In this document: piece after piece, positions 17,091 through 24,913 of the stretch
Layout of the letters: every line of letters begins with the position of its first letter
Numbering within the stretch: position 1 is the stretch's first letter
NCBI GenBank assembly: GCA_004379135.1
Contig: NBNI01000007.1
Span: 228,501-292,500, forward strand
Direction: 5' to 3'
Origin: Acidimicrobiales bacterium mtb01
GTDB lineage: Bacteria; Actinomycetota; Acidimicrobiia; Acidimicrobiales; Ilumatobacteraceae
Length of the DNA stretch: 64,000 bases
Made by a program: the position numbers and the translations under genes
Notes under the pieces: generated by a model
Told to the model about the DNA's origin: nothing
Databases searched by the model: none
What the model saw: only the letters and a program-made list of their open reading frames with translations

Positions 17091-18208
17091 CCGTTCACGC
17101 CGTCGTCACCGGCGGCGGCACGTCCGGGCACGTTCTTCCCGCCCTCGCGGTGATCGAAGCCCTCGTCGATCGTGGCCATCCGCTCGACACGCTGCGCTAC
17201 TTCGGCGCGCAACGCGGAGTGGAAACCCGTCTCGTCCCGCCGACCGGAGTCGCCCACACCTTCTTCGACGTCGTCGGGCTGCAAAGGTCCTTCGATCGGC
17301 TGTCCGACAATCTCGGTTTCGTTCCACGCCTCCTCGCCGCCCGACGTCGGGCGATCGCGATGTTCAGAGCCGATCGACCGCGCGTCGTGGTGAGCGTGGG
17401 CGGTTACGCGAGCCTGCCGGCGGTTCTGGCGGCACGTCGCTTGCGTATCCCGATCGTCGTCGTGAGCTATGACCGTCGTCCGGGCCGATCGAGCGAGATC
17501 ACCGCACGCTGGGCGACGGCCTGCGCCGTCGCCTTCCCCGATTCTCCGTTGCCCCGCGCCCGTCACACCGGGGCGCCGGTCCGACGTGAAATCCGGCGTC
17601 TCGACCGCACCATCGATCGTCGCGCGGCGCGACAACGCCTCGGTGTCGGACCCGAGAGATTCCTCGTCGTCGCGGTGGGCGGATCGCTCGGCTCGGCCGG
17701 CCTGAACGCGGCGGTCGAGAAGTTGGTGCGAGAATCGGCGTCCGATTCCTCGCTCGCCGTGCGCCATGTCGTCGGTGAGCGCTTCCTCGCCGACGTGACC
17801 CGACGCATGAACGACATCATCACCTCCAGCGGGGGCGTCCGGTACGACGTCATCGGCTACGAGGACGGCATGCGCGACGTGTACGCGGGTTGCGACCTCT
17901 TCGTGGGGCGCGGGGGAGCGGGAACCATCGCCGAAGTGGCGAGTGTGGGCGTGCCCTCGATACTCGTGCCGTGGTCGGGCGCGGCCGACGATCACCAGAC
18001 GGGGAACGTTCGCTGGCTGGCCGATCGTGGTGCGGCGGTGATGCTGTCGGACGACGACGTGGTCGAGTCGCTGGTCGACGTGATTCGTGCTCTCCGTGTC
18101 GACGATGCGCGCCGCGAGCAGCTGGCGTCCCGCGCGCACGACCAAGGCGACCTCAATCGCCGAGGTGCGATCGCCGAACTGATCGACGAGGTCGCTCGGC
18201 GTGACTGA
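17087..18208 (+). CDS. murG: MurG-type UDP-GlcNAc:lipid I N-acetylglucosaminyltransferase, divergent
   Basis: A 373-residue GT-B enzyme converting lipid I to lipid II. Conserved parts are the first glycine-rich loop GGGTSGHVLPA (9-19), VSVGGYASLPA near 103, GGSLGSAGLN near 204, and the C-terminal sugar-nucleotide site FVGRGGAGTIAEVASVG followed by DDHQTGN. One signature is changed: where MurG proteins normally have HEQNxxPG, this protein reads SYDRRPG (127-133). Position between ftsW and murC makes it the MurG of this organism, but the acceptor site may be altered. ATG 17087 overlaps ftsW; the longer open frame upstream is a shadow. Confidence 0.88.
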   Translation: MTVHAVVTGGGTSGHVLPALAVIEALVDRGHPLDTLRYFGAQRGVETRLVPPTGVAHTFFDVVGLQRSFDRLSDNLGFVPRLLAARRRAIAMFRADRPRVVVSVGGYASLPAVLAARRLRIPIVVVSYDRRPGRSSEITARWATACAVAFPDSPLPRARHTGAPVRREIRRLDRTIDRRAARQRLGVGPERFLVVAVGGSLGSAGLNAAVEKLVRESASDSSLAVRHVVGERFLADVTRRMNDIITSSGGVRYDVIGYEDGMRDVYAGCDLFVGRGGAGTIAEVASVGVPSILVPWSGAADDHQTGNVRWLADRGAAVMLSDDDVVESLVDVIRALRVDDARREQLASRAHDQGDLNRRGAIAELIDEVARRD

Positions 18209-19580
18209 ATTCGACTTGTCCGCGACTCGTCGAATCCATGTGGTCGGGGTCGGTGGTCCGGGCATGAGTGCTCTCGCGATCGTCCTGGCGCAGATGGGTC
18301 ATCGTGTCTCCGGCAGCGACGTTCGTGAAACCGCCGTCCTCGACAAAGTCCGCGCGGCCGGCGTAGCGGTGACGATCGGACACGACCCGGGGCTGGTTTC
18401 GGGTTGCGACGCGGTCACGTATTCCACGGCGATACCTCTCGACAACGTCGAAGTTCGCGCGGCGCGCGAACTCGGCCTGCGCCTCATGCATCGCTCCGGG
18501 ATGCTGGCCGCCGTCTGCGCTCGAAGCGAGGCTCTCGGTGTGGCCGGCACCCACGGCAAGACGACGACGTCGTCGCTTCTGCGCGCCGCCCTGTCGTCGC
18601 TCTCGCCCAGTTTCGTGATCGGTGGCGACGTGATCGACCTCGGCACCGGAGCCGCTTGGACGGGTGGCCGACACATCGTGGTGGAGGCCGACGAGAGCGA
18701 CGGCACGTATCGCGAACTCCCCCTGCGGGGTGCGATCGTCACCAACATCGACGTCGACCACCTCGATCACTTCGGAACCTTCGCCGACCTGCAACGCGAC
18801 TTCGCGGCCTTCATGGCCGGAGTCGACGGTCCGGTCGCGGTGGGGTGGGACGACGGGATCGCGCGCGGGGTGGCCTCGGTGGCCGACCCGCGCCGACTCG
18901 TGACCTACGGAGCCGACCCGAGTTGCACGGTTCGGTGGACCGACGTGGATGCTCGGGGCGACGCCATGACCTTCACCGTGCACGGAGGCTTCGGCCGGCG
19001 TTCGGTTCGCCTTCCGTTGCGCGGAATCCACAACGTTGCCAACGCGTGCGGCGCGCTCGCACTGGCCACCGAGATCGGTGTCGACATCGACGAGGCGATC
19101 CGGGGCATCGAGTCGTTCGGTGGTGTCGGTCGTCGGTTCGACGTGGTGGGTCGAGCCGATGGTGCGACGTTCGTCGACGACTACGCGCATCTGCCGCGCG
19201 AGATCGCGGCGGTTCTGGCCGCGGCGCGAGCCGGTGGCGAGTGGAAGCGAGTCGTGGCGGTCTTCCAACCCAATCGCTACAACCGCATGGCCACGATGGC
19301 CGACGAGTACGGCGATGCGTTCGTCGACGCCGATGTGGTCGTGTTGACCGACATCTATTCGTCCGGCACCGCACCCATTCCCGGCGTCACCGGGCATCTG
19401 GTGGTCGATGCGGTGCGTCGGAATCATCCCGCCGCGCGCGTCGAATGGGTGGCCGACCGTGCCGATCTGGCCCGGGCGGTGTCGACTCTCGTCGAGCCGG
19501 GTGACGTGTGCATCTCGATGGGCTGCGGAGACATCGAATTCCTGCCCCGCGAAATTCTCGGAGTGCGCGGTGCACTCTGA
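18201..19580 (+). CDS. murC: UDP-N-acetylmuramate:L-alanine ligase
   Basis: A 459-residue Mur ligase adding the first stem-peptide residue. The N-terminal domain has HVVGVGGPGMSALA and SGSDVRE. The ATP loop is GVAGTHGKTTTSS near residue 115, with VVEADESDGTY near 155 and NIDVDHLDHFGT near 185. The segment that normally reads DDYAHHPTEI is DDYAHLPREI here (326-335), with two substitutions at otherwise well-kept positions. VFQPNRYNRM near 355 is normal. It overlaps murG by 8 bases and murB by 11. Function is confidently MurC from synteny and overall motifs. Confidence 0.93.
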   Translation: MTEFDLSATRRIHVVGVGGPGMSALAIVLAQMGHRVSGSDVRETAVLDKVRAAGVAVTIGHDPGLVSGCDAVTYSTAIPLDNVEVRAARELGLRLMHRSGMLAAVCARSEALGVAGTHGKTTTSSLLRAALSSLSPSFVIGGDVIDLGTGAAWTGGRHIVVEADESDGTYRELPLRGAIVTNIDVDHLDHFGTFADLQRDFAAFMAGVDGPVAVGWDDGIARGVASVADPRRLVTYGADPSCTVRWTDVDARGDAMTFTVHGGFGRRSVRLPLRGIHNVANACGALALATEIGVDIDEAIRGIESFGGVGRRFDVVGRADGATFVDDYAHLPREIAAVLAAARAGGEWKRVVAVFQPNRYNRMATMADEYGDAFVDADVVVLTDIYSSGTAPIPGVTGHLVVDAVRRNHPAARVEWVADRADLARAVSTLVEPGDVCISMGCGDIEFLPREILGVRGAL

Positions 19581-20496
19581 GGTTCGCTCCGCGCTGACTC
19601 GCCGTCTGGGCGACCGGGTGCGATTCGACGCGCCCATCGGACCGTTGACGACGTATCGCGTGGGCGGATCGGCATCCGCGTTCGTGACCGTCGAGTCGAT
19701 CGATGAATGCGTCGACGTGGCTGCGGTGTGCAGCGATCTCGACGTGGCGACTCTCGTGATCGGTCGGGGGAGCAACATGCTCGTGTCCGACGAGGGGTTC
19801 GACGGACTCATGCTTCAACTCGGTGACTTCGCGTCGTTCGTCGAATTGCCGCATCCCGATGATTCGACACCGATCGTCCGCGCTGGTGCGGCCACGAGCC
19901 TTCCGGTGCTCGCACGACGAACGGCTGGTGCGGGCTGGCGCGGTCTCGAGTGGGCCGTCGGCGTGCCCGGATCGGTCGGAGGTGCGGTTCGTATGAATGC
20001 CGGCGGCCATGGTTCCGACATGGCCGCCTCGCTCGTCGATGCTCGGGTGATCGACCTCTCTTCGGGTGTCGCGCGCACCTGGACACGTGACGAACTCGGC
20101 TTGCGCTTCCGAGGTTCCGATCTCGACGATTGCTTCCTCGTGACCGAGGTTCGACTGCGGGTCGAGAAAGGCGACGCCGCGGAGGCGCAGAGGGTGATCG
20201 ACGACATCGTCAAATGGCGGCGCGAGAACCAGCCGGGCGGCCAGAATGCCGGATCGGTGTTCGTGAATCCGATTCCGGGAGTGCTGTCGGCCGGTGAATT
20301 GATCGATCGCGCCGGATTGCGCGGATTTCGTATCGGGACGGCCGAGGTGTCGGTGAAGCACGCCAATTTCATCCAGGCCGACGAGGGAGGCCGGGCCGCC
20401 GACGTGGTAGCCGTGATGCGCCACGTGCACGAACGAGTGCTGACCGAGTCGGGCCACGATCTGCGCTCCGAGGTTCGTTTGGTCGGTTTCGCATGA
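19570..20496 (+). CDS. murB: UDP-N-acetylenolpyruvoylglucosamine reductase
   Basis: A 308-residue FAD/NADPH enzyme forming UDP-MurNAc. Visible are TYRVGGSASAF near residue 22, the FAD-binding GRGSNMLVSDEGFDG near 66, GVPGSVGGAVRMNAGGHG near 135, AGSVFVNP near 235 (the serine that protonates the substrate), SVKHANFIQ, and a final SEVRLVG holding the second catalytic acid. GTG 19570 is chosen as the first start that gives a normal N-terminus; it overlaps murC by 11 bases, and the longer frame upstream is a murC shadow. Overlaps ftsQ by 4 bases. Confidence 0.94.
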   Translation: MHSEVRSALTRRLGDRVRFDAPIGPLTTYRVGGSASAFVTVESIDECVDVAAVCSDLDVATLVIGRGSNMLVSDEGFDGLMLQLGDFASFVELPHPDDSTPIVRAGAATSLPVLARRTAGAGWRGLEWAVGVPGSVGGAVRMNAGGHGSDMAASLVDARVIDLSSGVARTWTRDELGLRFRGSDLDDCFLVTEVRLRVEKGDAAEAQRVIDDIVKWRRENQPGGQNAGSVFVNPIPGVLSAGELIDRAGLRGFRIGTAEVSVKHANFIQADEGGRAADVVAVMRHVHERVLTESGHDLRSEVRLVGFA

Positions 20497-21593
20497 CGAA
20501 CTTCGACGACGTCGATCCCGATGTCGAAGCCGAGCTCGCCTCGGCCTTCACGGACGATCGGCAGGAGAGCAGCGACGACGATGACGATTCGGATCGTTCG
20601 TCGGCCCGAACGAAAGCGGACGCACCCCGGCGCCGCCTGCCGCGTCCCGATCTGATCGGTTGGGCCAAGCGTTCGGGTGGTCGTGCGAACACGACCAGTC
20701 CCAAGAAGTCGCCGAGCGCGAAGACGGCAGCCTCGAAATCGTCGGGCAAGACGTCGGGCCCGGCGAAGAAGACCGTCGGTGGCAAGACGCGTTTCGTGAT
20801 CTCCGACGACGATCGCGGGGCTCCCGAGAAGGGATCGAGAGCGGCTCCCATCGGGCGGGCGCGGTTCCGCGAACGACGCATCGCCGTGCGGCGCGCGGCC
20901 GGTCGCCGTCGTCTGCGCTGGGTCGTCGTCGTGGGCGGTGTCGTCGCGGTCGCGCTCGTCGTGCTCGTGTTGCTCGCCAGCCCGATCCTGTCGATCCGGA
21001 AGGTCGACGTCGAAGGTGTGGTGTACGCCGACCCCGAGCGCGTGGGTGAGGTCGTCGCGTCGCTGAAGGGCGATCCGATCCTCACCGCCGATTTGTCGGG
21101 AGCCGAATCCGATCTCGAGGCGATTCCGTGGATCAAGGCGGCGCGCGTGTCGATGCATCTGCCCTCGCGGGTGATGATCCAGATCGCCGAACGCACGCCG
21201 ATGGCGTTCTTCCGAGCCGTCGACGGGTTCAATCGCGTGATCGACATCGACGGCCGGGTGCTCGACGTGATCGAAGGGGACCCGGTCGACTATCCGCCCA
21301 TCCGGGGGACCGGCCCCAATCTGACCCCGGGCGATCTGGTGGGCCAACCCTTCCTCGGAGCGGTGCAACTGCTCAACGCCCTGCCGCGGGACCTGCGCCT
21401 GCGGGTCATCGCGGCCGCGGCGAGCCCGGAGGGCGAGTTGTCACTCGAACTGACCGACGGAGTCACGGTGCTCTTCGGCCGTCCCGAGGGTTTCCAGGAC
21501 AAATTGGTGGGTGTGGTCAACGAGATCAAGCGCCAGGGGTCGCGCTCGTACTCGGTGATCGACGTCTCGACCGGGGAGCCGAGCGTCCGCTGA
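20493..21593 (+). CDS. ftsQ: cell division protein FtsQ
   Basis: A 366-residue bitopic divisome protein. The unusually long cytoplasmic part (1-about 139) begins acidic (Asp/Glu/Ser-rich) and becomes Lys/Ser/Arg-rich. One transmembrane helix spans about 147-168 (VVVVGGVVAVALVVLVLLAS). A POTRA domain follows (ILSIRKVDVEGVVYADPERV), then the FtsQ beta domain with IPWIKAARVSMHLPSRVMI and ERTPMAFF. It scaffolds FtsL/FtsB and FtsW/FtsI. Overlaps murB by 4 bases. It is followed by an 84-base gap before ftsZ. Confidence 0.9.
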   Translation: MTNFDDVDPDVEAELASAFTDDRQESSDDDDDSDRSSARTKADAPRRRLPRPDLIGWAKRSGGRANTTSPKKSPSAKTAASKSSGKTSGPAKKTVGGKTRFVISDDDRGAPEKGSRAAPIGRARFRERRIAVRRAAGRRRLRWVVVVGGVVAVALVVLVLLASPILSIRKVDVEGVVYADPERVGEVVASLKGDPILTADLSGAESDLEAIPWIKAARVSMHLPSRVMIQIAERTPMAFFRAVDGFNRVIDIDGRVLDVIEGDPVDYPPIRGTGPNLTPGDLVGQPFLGAVQLLNALPRDLRLRVIAAAASPEGELSLELTDGVTVLFGRPEGFQDKLVGVVNEIKRQGSRSYSVIDVSTGEPSVR

Positions 21594-21677
21594 CGACCTG
21601 GTCGCCGGCGCCGGGTATCCCACCACCCATGCCCCTGAACTGCGAGAATGTGCCCCAACTCTGAATCGGAGGAGTCG

Positions 21678-22790
21678 ATGGCCGGGAGCCGCAACAACTA
21701 CATCTGCCAGATCAAGGTGGTCGGCGTGGGCGGAGGCGGGGTCAACGCCGTCAACCGCATGATCGAGCGCAACCTCCGCGGCGTCGAGTTCATCGCCATC
21801 AACACCGACATCCAGGCGCTGATGACGAGCGACGCCGAACTCAAACTCGACATCGGCCGCGAACTCACCCGCGGCCTCGGCGCGGGAAGCGACCCCGAAG
21901 TGGGTCGTCAGGCCGCCGAAGCCCACCGCGACGAGATCGAGGACGCCCTCAAGGGTTCCGACATGGTGTTCATCGCCGCCGGCGAAGGTGGCGGAACCGG
22001 AACCGGAGCCGCTCCGATCGTGGCCGAGATCGCCAAGAGCGTCGGCGCTCTCACCATCGGCATCGTCACGCGTCCGTTCTCGTTCGAAGGTCGCCGTCGT
22101 GCCGTGCAGGCCGACTCGGGTATCGCCAAACTCAAGGAAAAGGTCGACACGCTCATCGTCGTGCCCAACGATCGCCTCTTGTCGGTGGTCGACTCGCGCG
22201 ACACCGTCATCGAAGCCTTCAGCAAGGCCGACGAGGTTCTGTACAGCGGTGTGTCGGGCATCTCCGAACTCATCACCAATCCGGGCCTCATCAACACCGA
22301 CTTCGCCGACGTGAAGATGACGCTCCAGAACGCCGGCTCGGCGCTCATGGGAATCGGCACCGCCAGCGGCGACAGTCGCGCCCGCGATGCCGCTCTCAAG
22401 GCGTTGTCGAGCAACCTGCTCGAAGCGTCCATCGAAGGCGCGCGCGGCGTTCTCCTGAACGTCACGGGTCCGTCCACCATGACCCTCATGGAGATGAACG
22501 AAGCCGCCGAGATCATCCACGGCATCGCGCACCAGGACGCCAACATCATCTTCGGCACCGTCATCAACGACGAGATGGGCGATGAAGTCAAGGTCACCGT
22601 CATCGCGGCCGGTTTCGACCGCTGGGATGGGGCCCCGCAGGTGAAGCCCACCGCGCGCCCGTCGGGTCGCTCGGCTCCGAAGGATTCGCGTCCGTCGGCA
22701 CCGTCGAAGGACATCTTCGCGTCCGATCCGTTGTCGTTCGGCGACGGTGACGGCGACGACGATTTCGACGTTCCGTCGTTCTTGAAGTAA
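21678..22790 (+). CDS. ftsZ: cell division GTPase FtsZ
   Basis: A 370-residue tubulin homologue forming the Z-ring. The GTP-binding motifs are [13 protein letters not shown] near residue 14, NTDIQAL near 38, and the tubulin signature [16 protein letters not shown] near 98. The variable linker is Pro/Ser/Arg-rich from about 313, and the C-terminal peptide [10 protein letters not shown] matches the consensus that binds SepF and other partners. ATG 21678 is supported by GGAGGA (21668-21673) four bases upstream; an earlier in-frame ATG at 21648 has no ribosome site. No ftsA is present; sepF lies 1.4 kb downstream and probably tethers the ring. Confidence 0.97.
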   Translation: MAGSRNNYICQIKVVGVGGGGVNAVNRMIERNLRGVEFIAINTDIQALMTSDAELKLDIGRELTRGLGAGSDPEVGRQAAEAHRDEIEDALKGSDMVFIAAGEGGGTGTGAAPIVAEIAKSVGALTIGIVTRPFSFEGRRRAVQADSGIAKLKEKVDTLIVVPNDRLLSVVDSRDTVIEAFSKADEVLYSGVSGISELITNPGLINTDFADVKMTLQNAGSALMGIGTASGDSRARDAALKALSSNLLEASIEGARGVLLNVTGPSTMTLMEMNEAAEIIHGIAHQDANIIFGTVINDEMGDEVKVTVIAAGFDRWDGAPQVKPTARPSGRSAPKDSRPSAPSKDIFASDPLSFGDGDGDDDFDVPSFLK

Positions 22791-22795
22791 CCGCC

Positions 22796-23476
22796 GTGGC
22801 CGCCCTGGTGGCCTGGCCCAGTCGACCGGAGGTCACGTTCGCGGTGGCGACTCGTCGCGACGGTGATGCTCGTCTCGACGGACCCGATTGGCGTGCGGTC
22901 ACGTCGGCGATCCATCCCGGCCGCTGGACCCTCCTCACCGAGGAGCACGGTGTCGAGGTTCGGGTGGTCTCCACCGCCGGCGAACACTGCGGCCACGGCG
23001 GCGATGCGATCGTCACCGCATCCGCGTCGGCTCCCATCGGAGTGTGGGTCGGCGACTGCGCACCGGTCGGTTTGGTGGGGGAGCGCTCGATCGCGGTCGT
23101 GCACGCCGGCTGGCGCGGTCTCGAGAACGGCGTGCTCGAAGCGGCGGCCGAGGCCATGGAATCGTCCGGCGACTCGGTGCGCGGAGCGATCATCGGTCCG
23201 CACATCCGACCGTGCTGCTACGAGTTCGGATCGAGCGATCTCGATCGGCTCGCGAGCCGTTTCGGCGAAGTGGTGCGAGGTGTCACTCGAGACGTCCGGC
23301 CGGCGTTCGACGTGAACGCCGCGGTTCGCGCAGTTCTCGATCGAAGGGGCGTCGCGTCGATCGTCGACGTCGGCTGGTGCACCGGTTGTCGACCCGATGC
23401 GTTCTTCTCCCACCGGGTGCGGCGGGAGAGCCAGCGGCACCTCTTCGGCGCCTGGATCACGGATTCGGCGGCATGA
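22796..23476 (+). CDS. pgeF: purine nucleoside phosphorylase PgeF (YfiH, laccase-domain family)
   Basis: A 226-residue member of the YfiH/PgeF family (formerly multicopper polyphenol oxidase). Members are purine nucleoside phosphorylases or adenosine deaminases, and E. coli PgeF also corrects peptidoglycan editing. The zinc ligands are visible: His in TEEHGVEV, Cys in VGDCAPVGL, and His in VHAGWRGLENG. The GPHIRPCCYEFG and CTGCRPDAFFSHR segments also match. It starts at GTG five bases after the ftsZ stop and overlaps yggS by 4 bases. The ftsZ-pgeF-yggS-sepF-yggT order is common in Gram-positive bacteria. Confidence 0.9.
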   Translation: MAALVAWPSRPEVTFAVATRRDGDARLDGPDWRAVTSAIHPGRWTLLTEEHGVEVRVVSTAGEHCGHGGDAIVTASASAPIGVWVGDCAPVGLVGERSIAVVHAGWRGLENGVLEAAAEAMESSGDSVRGAIIGPHIRPCCYEFGSSDLDRLASRFGEVVRGVTRDVRPAFDVNAAVRAVLDRRGVASIVDVGWCTGCRPDAFFSHRVRRESQRHLFGAWITDSAA

Positions 23477-24123
23477 ACGACGACGTCGCGCGACGGTTGC
23501 GCGAGATCGACGCCCGGATTCGCGAGCGCACCGACCGCCATGTGACGGTGATCGCGGTCACCAAGGCGTTCGGTGTCGATGCGGTGCGGGCCGCGGTGGC
23601 GGCCGGCTGTCGCGACATCGGCGAGAACTACGCGCAGGAACTGGTCGACAAGATGCGCGAGTACGGCGTGGACGATCGACCCACCGTCCACTTCATCGGC
23701 CGATTGCAGTCGAACAAGGTCAAGATGCTCGCTCCGGTGGTCGACGTGTGGCAGTCGGTCGATCGCAGGTCGCTGATCGACGAGATCGCCCGGCGGGCAC
23801 CCGGTGCACGTATCCACGTCCAGGTGAACGCCACCGGTGAGACCGACAAGGGTGGCTGCGATCCGGCACTGGTGCCCGAACTCGTCGCGTCGGCTCGGGC
23901 GCTCGGATTGCGGGTCGAGGGTCTGATGGTGGTCGGACCCACCGATGGCGATCGGGAACGAACCGCCGACGCCTTCGCCGCCGTGGCGGCATTGGCACGC
24001 GAAGTCGGTGTGAGCGAGCTGTCGATGGGCATGTCGGACGATCTCGAACTGGCTCTCGACGCCGGCTCGACGATGGTGCGCATCGGCTCGGCGATCTTCG
24101 GGGGGCGTCCACCCACGCGGTGA
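23473..24123 (+). CDS. yggS: PLP-homeostasis protein (YggS/PLPBP family)
   Basis: A 216-residue single-domain TIM-barrel protein binding pyridoxal phosphate without known catalytic activity; it buffers PLP and affects amino-acid metabolism. The PLP lysine is in VIAVTKAFGVD (K30). GENYAQEL, HFIGRLQSNK and the phosphate-binding end SMGMSDDLELAL with GSTMVRIGSAIFG are all present. ATG 23473 overlaps the pgeF stop; the upstream open frame is a shadow. Family is certain; the exact physiological role is not settled. Confidence 0.93.
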   Translation: MNDDVARRLREIDARIRERTDRHVTVIAVTKAFGVDAVRAAVAAGCRDIGENYAQELVDKMREYGVDDRPTVHFIGRLQSNKVKMLAPVVDVWQSVDRRSLIDEIARRAPGARIHVQVNATGETDKGGCDPALVPELVASARALGLRVEGLMVVGPTDGDRERTADAFAAVAALAREVGVSELSMGMSDDLELALDAGSTMVRIGSAIFGGRPPTR

Positions 24124-24133
24124 ACCCCTGGAG

Positions 24134-24139
24134 TACGAT
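24134..24139 (+). promoter_or_regulatory. putative -10 element upstream of sepF
   Basis: TACGAT lies 9 bases before the sepF ATG in the 25-base gap after yggS. No Shine-Dalgarno sequence is visible between it and the start, which suggests a leaderless or very short leader. Confidence 0.4.
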
Positions 24140-24148
24140 TCGGCCACC

Positions 24149-24643
24149 ATGTCGATATTCCGGCGAGCGATGGATTATCTCGGTCTCGGCGAGGACGATG
24201 CGTACGACGACTACGACGAGCCGCAGGCGGCCGACCGCACCGCGTACGACGAACCCTCACGTCCGGTGGCGCGCCAGGTCACGCCCCGCGACACCGAACC
24301 CGTTCCGGCCCGTCGTCCCGGCATCGACGACTCGTCCATTCAGCCGCGTCCGATCTCGGGTCGTCAGACCTCGAGCGTGCGCACGGTGGGCACACCGGGT
24401 GCGCCTGGTGAGCCGTACACCGTGAAGGCCATCCGTTTCAACGACATCCAGGAAGTGGCCAACCGCTACCGCGACGGACACCCCGTGATCCTCAACACCG
24501 AGGGCTGCGACGCCGATGTCGCGCGGCGCATGGTCGACTTCTCGAGCGGTCTGGCCTACGGACTCCACGGCAAGATCGAGAAGGTCGCCAAGGGCGTGTA
24601 CCTCCTGAAGCCGGCCGCACGTTCGGCGTCCGACACGTACTGA
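24149..24643 (+). CDS. sepF: cell division protein SepF
   Basis: A 164-residue membrane-associated protein that binds the FtsZ C-terminus and anchors the Z-ring. The N-terminal amphipathic helix SIFRRAMDYLGLGEDD is the membrane-targeting segment. An acidic and Pro/Arg-rich linker follows (17-90). The C-terminal domain begins at about 90 (VKAIRFNDIQEVANRYRDGHPV) and includes FSSGLAYGLHGKIEKVAKGVYLL, the conserved dimer core. In actinobacteria without FtsA, SepF is the main anchor; that fits this window, where ftsZ is present without ftsA. Confidence 0.94.
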   Translation: MSIFRRAMDYLGLGEDDAYDDYDEPQAADRTAYDEPSRPVARQVTPRDTEPVPARRPGIDDSSIQPRPISGRQTSSVRTVGTPGAPGEPYTVKAIRFNDIQEVANRYRDGHPVILNTEGCDADVARRMVDFSSGLAYGLHGKIEKVAKGVYLLKPAARSASDTY

Positions 24644-24653
24644 GCGTCGTTCC

Positions 24654-24884
24654 ATGTCCGGGCTCATCGCAACCGTCATCTTCGTGTTCCAGATCGCGCT
24701 CATCGTGCGCGTGGTTCTCTCGTGGTTTCCCGGTGGTGGTCCGCGACCGGTGAGCGAGATCGTCTATCGCGTCACCGAACCGGTGCTCGGTCCCATTCGC
24801 CGGGCGCTCCCGTCGTTCGGCGGACTCGATCTCTCGCCGCTCATCGTGATCCTGGTGCTGAACGTCATCCTTCAGGTGCTCTGA
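24654..24884 (+). CDS. YggT family membrane protein
   Basis: A 76-residue protein with two hydrophobic segments (about 3-22 and 57-75) around a loop containing [30 protein letters not shown], split in the family as the characteristic SWxP and TEPxLxPIRR motifs. It follows sepF by 10 bases, the usual order. YggT proteins have been linked to osmotic stress and to division-septum organisation in some bacteria; the role here is inferred only from context. A single repeat unit is present, as in Gram-positives. Confidence 0.88.
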   Translation: MSGLIATVIFVFQIALIVRVVLSWFPGGGPRPVSEIVYRVTEPVLGPIRRALPSFGGLDLSPLIVILVLNVILQVL

Positions 24885-24897
24885 GCGTCGGCTCCCG

Positions 24898-24903
24898 TAG
24901 CCT
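24898..24903 (+). promoter_or_regulatory. putative -10 element upstream of ileS
   Basis: TAGCCT lies 10 bases before the ileS ATG in the 29-base gap after yggT. No Shine-Dalgarno sequence is seen. It fits the leaderless pattern repeated across this window. Confidence 0.42.
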
Positions 24904-24913
24904 GATTCCGCTC

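Noticed and set aside
21594..21677. A separate ftsZ promoter in the 84-base gap after ftsQ
   Set aside because: GAGAAT at 21644-21649 resembles a -10 but has no matching -35 and is too weak to report; only the ribosome site is well supported.
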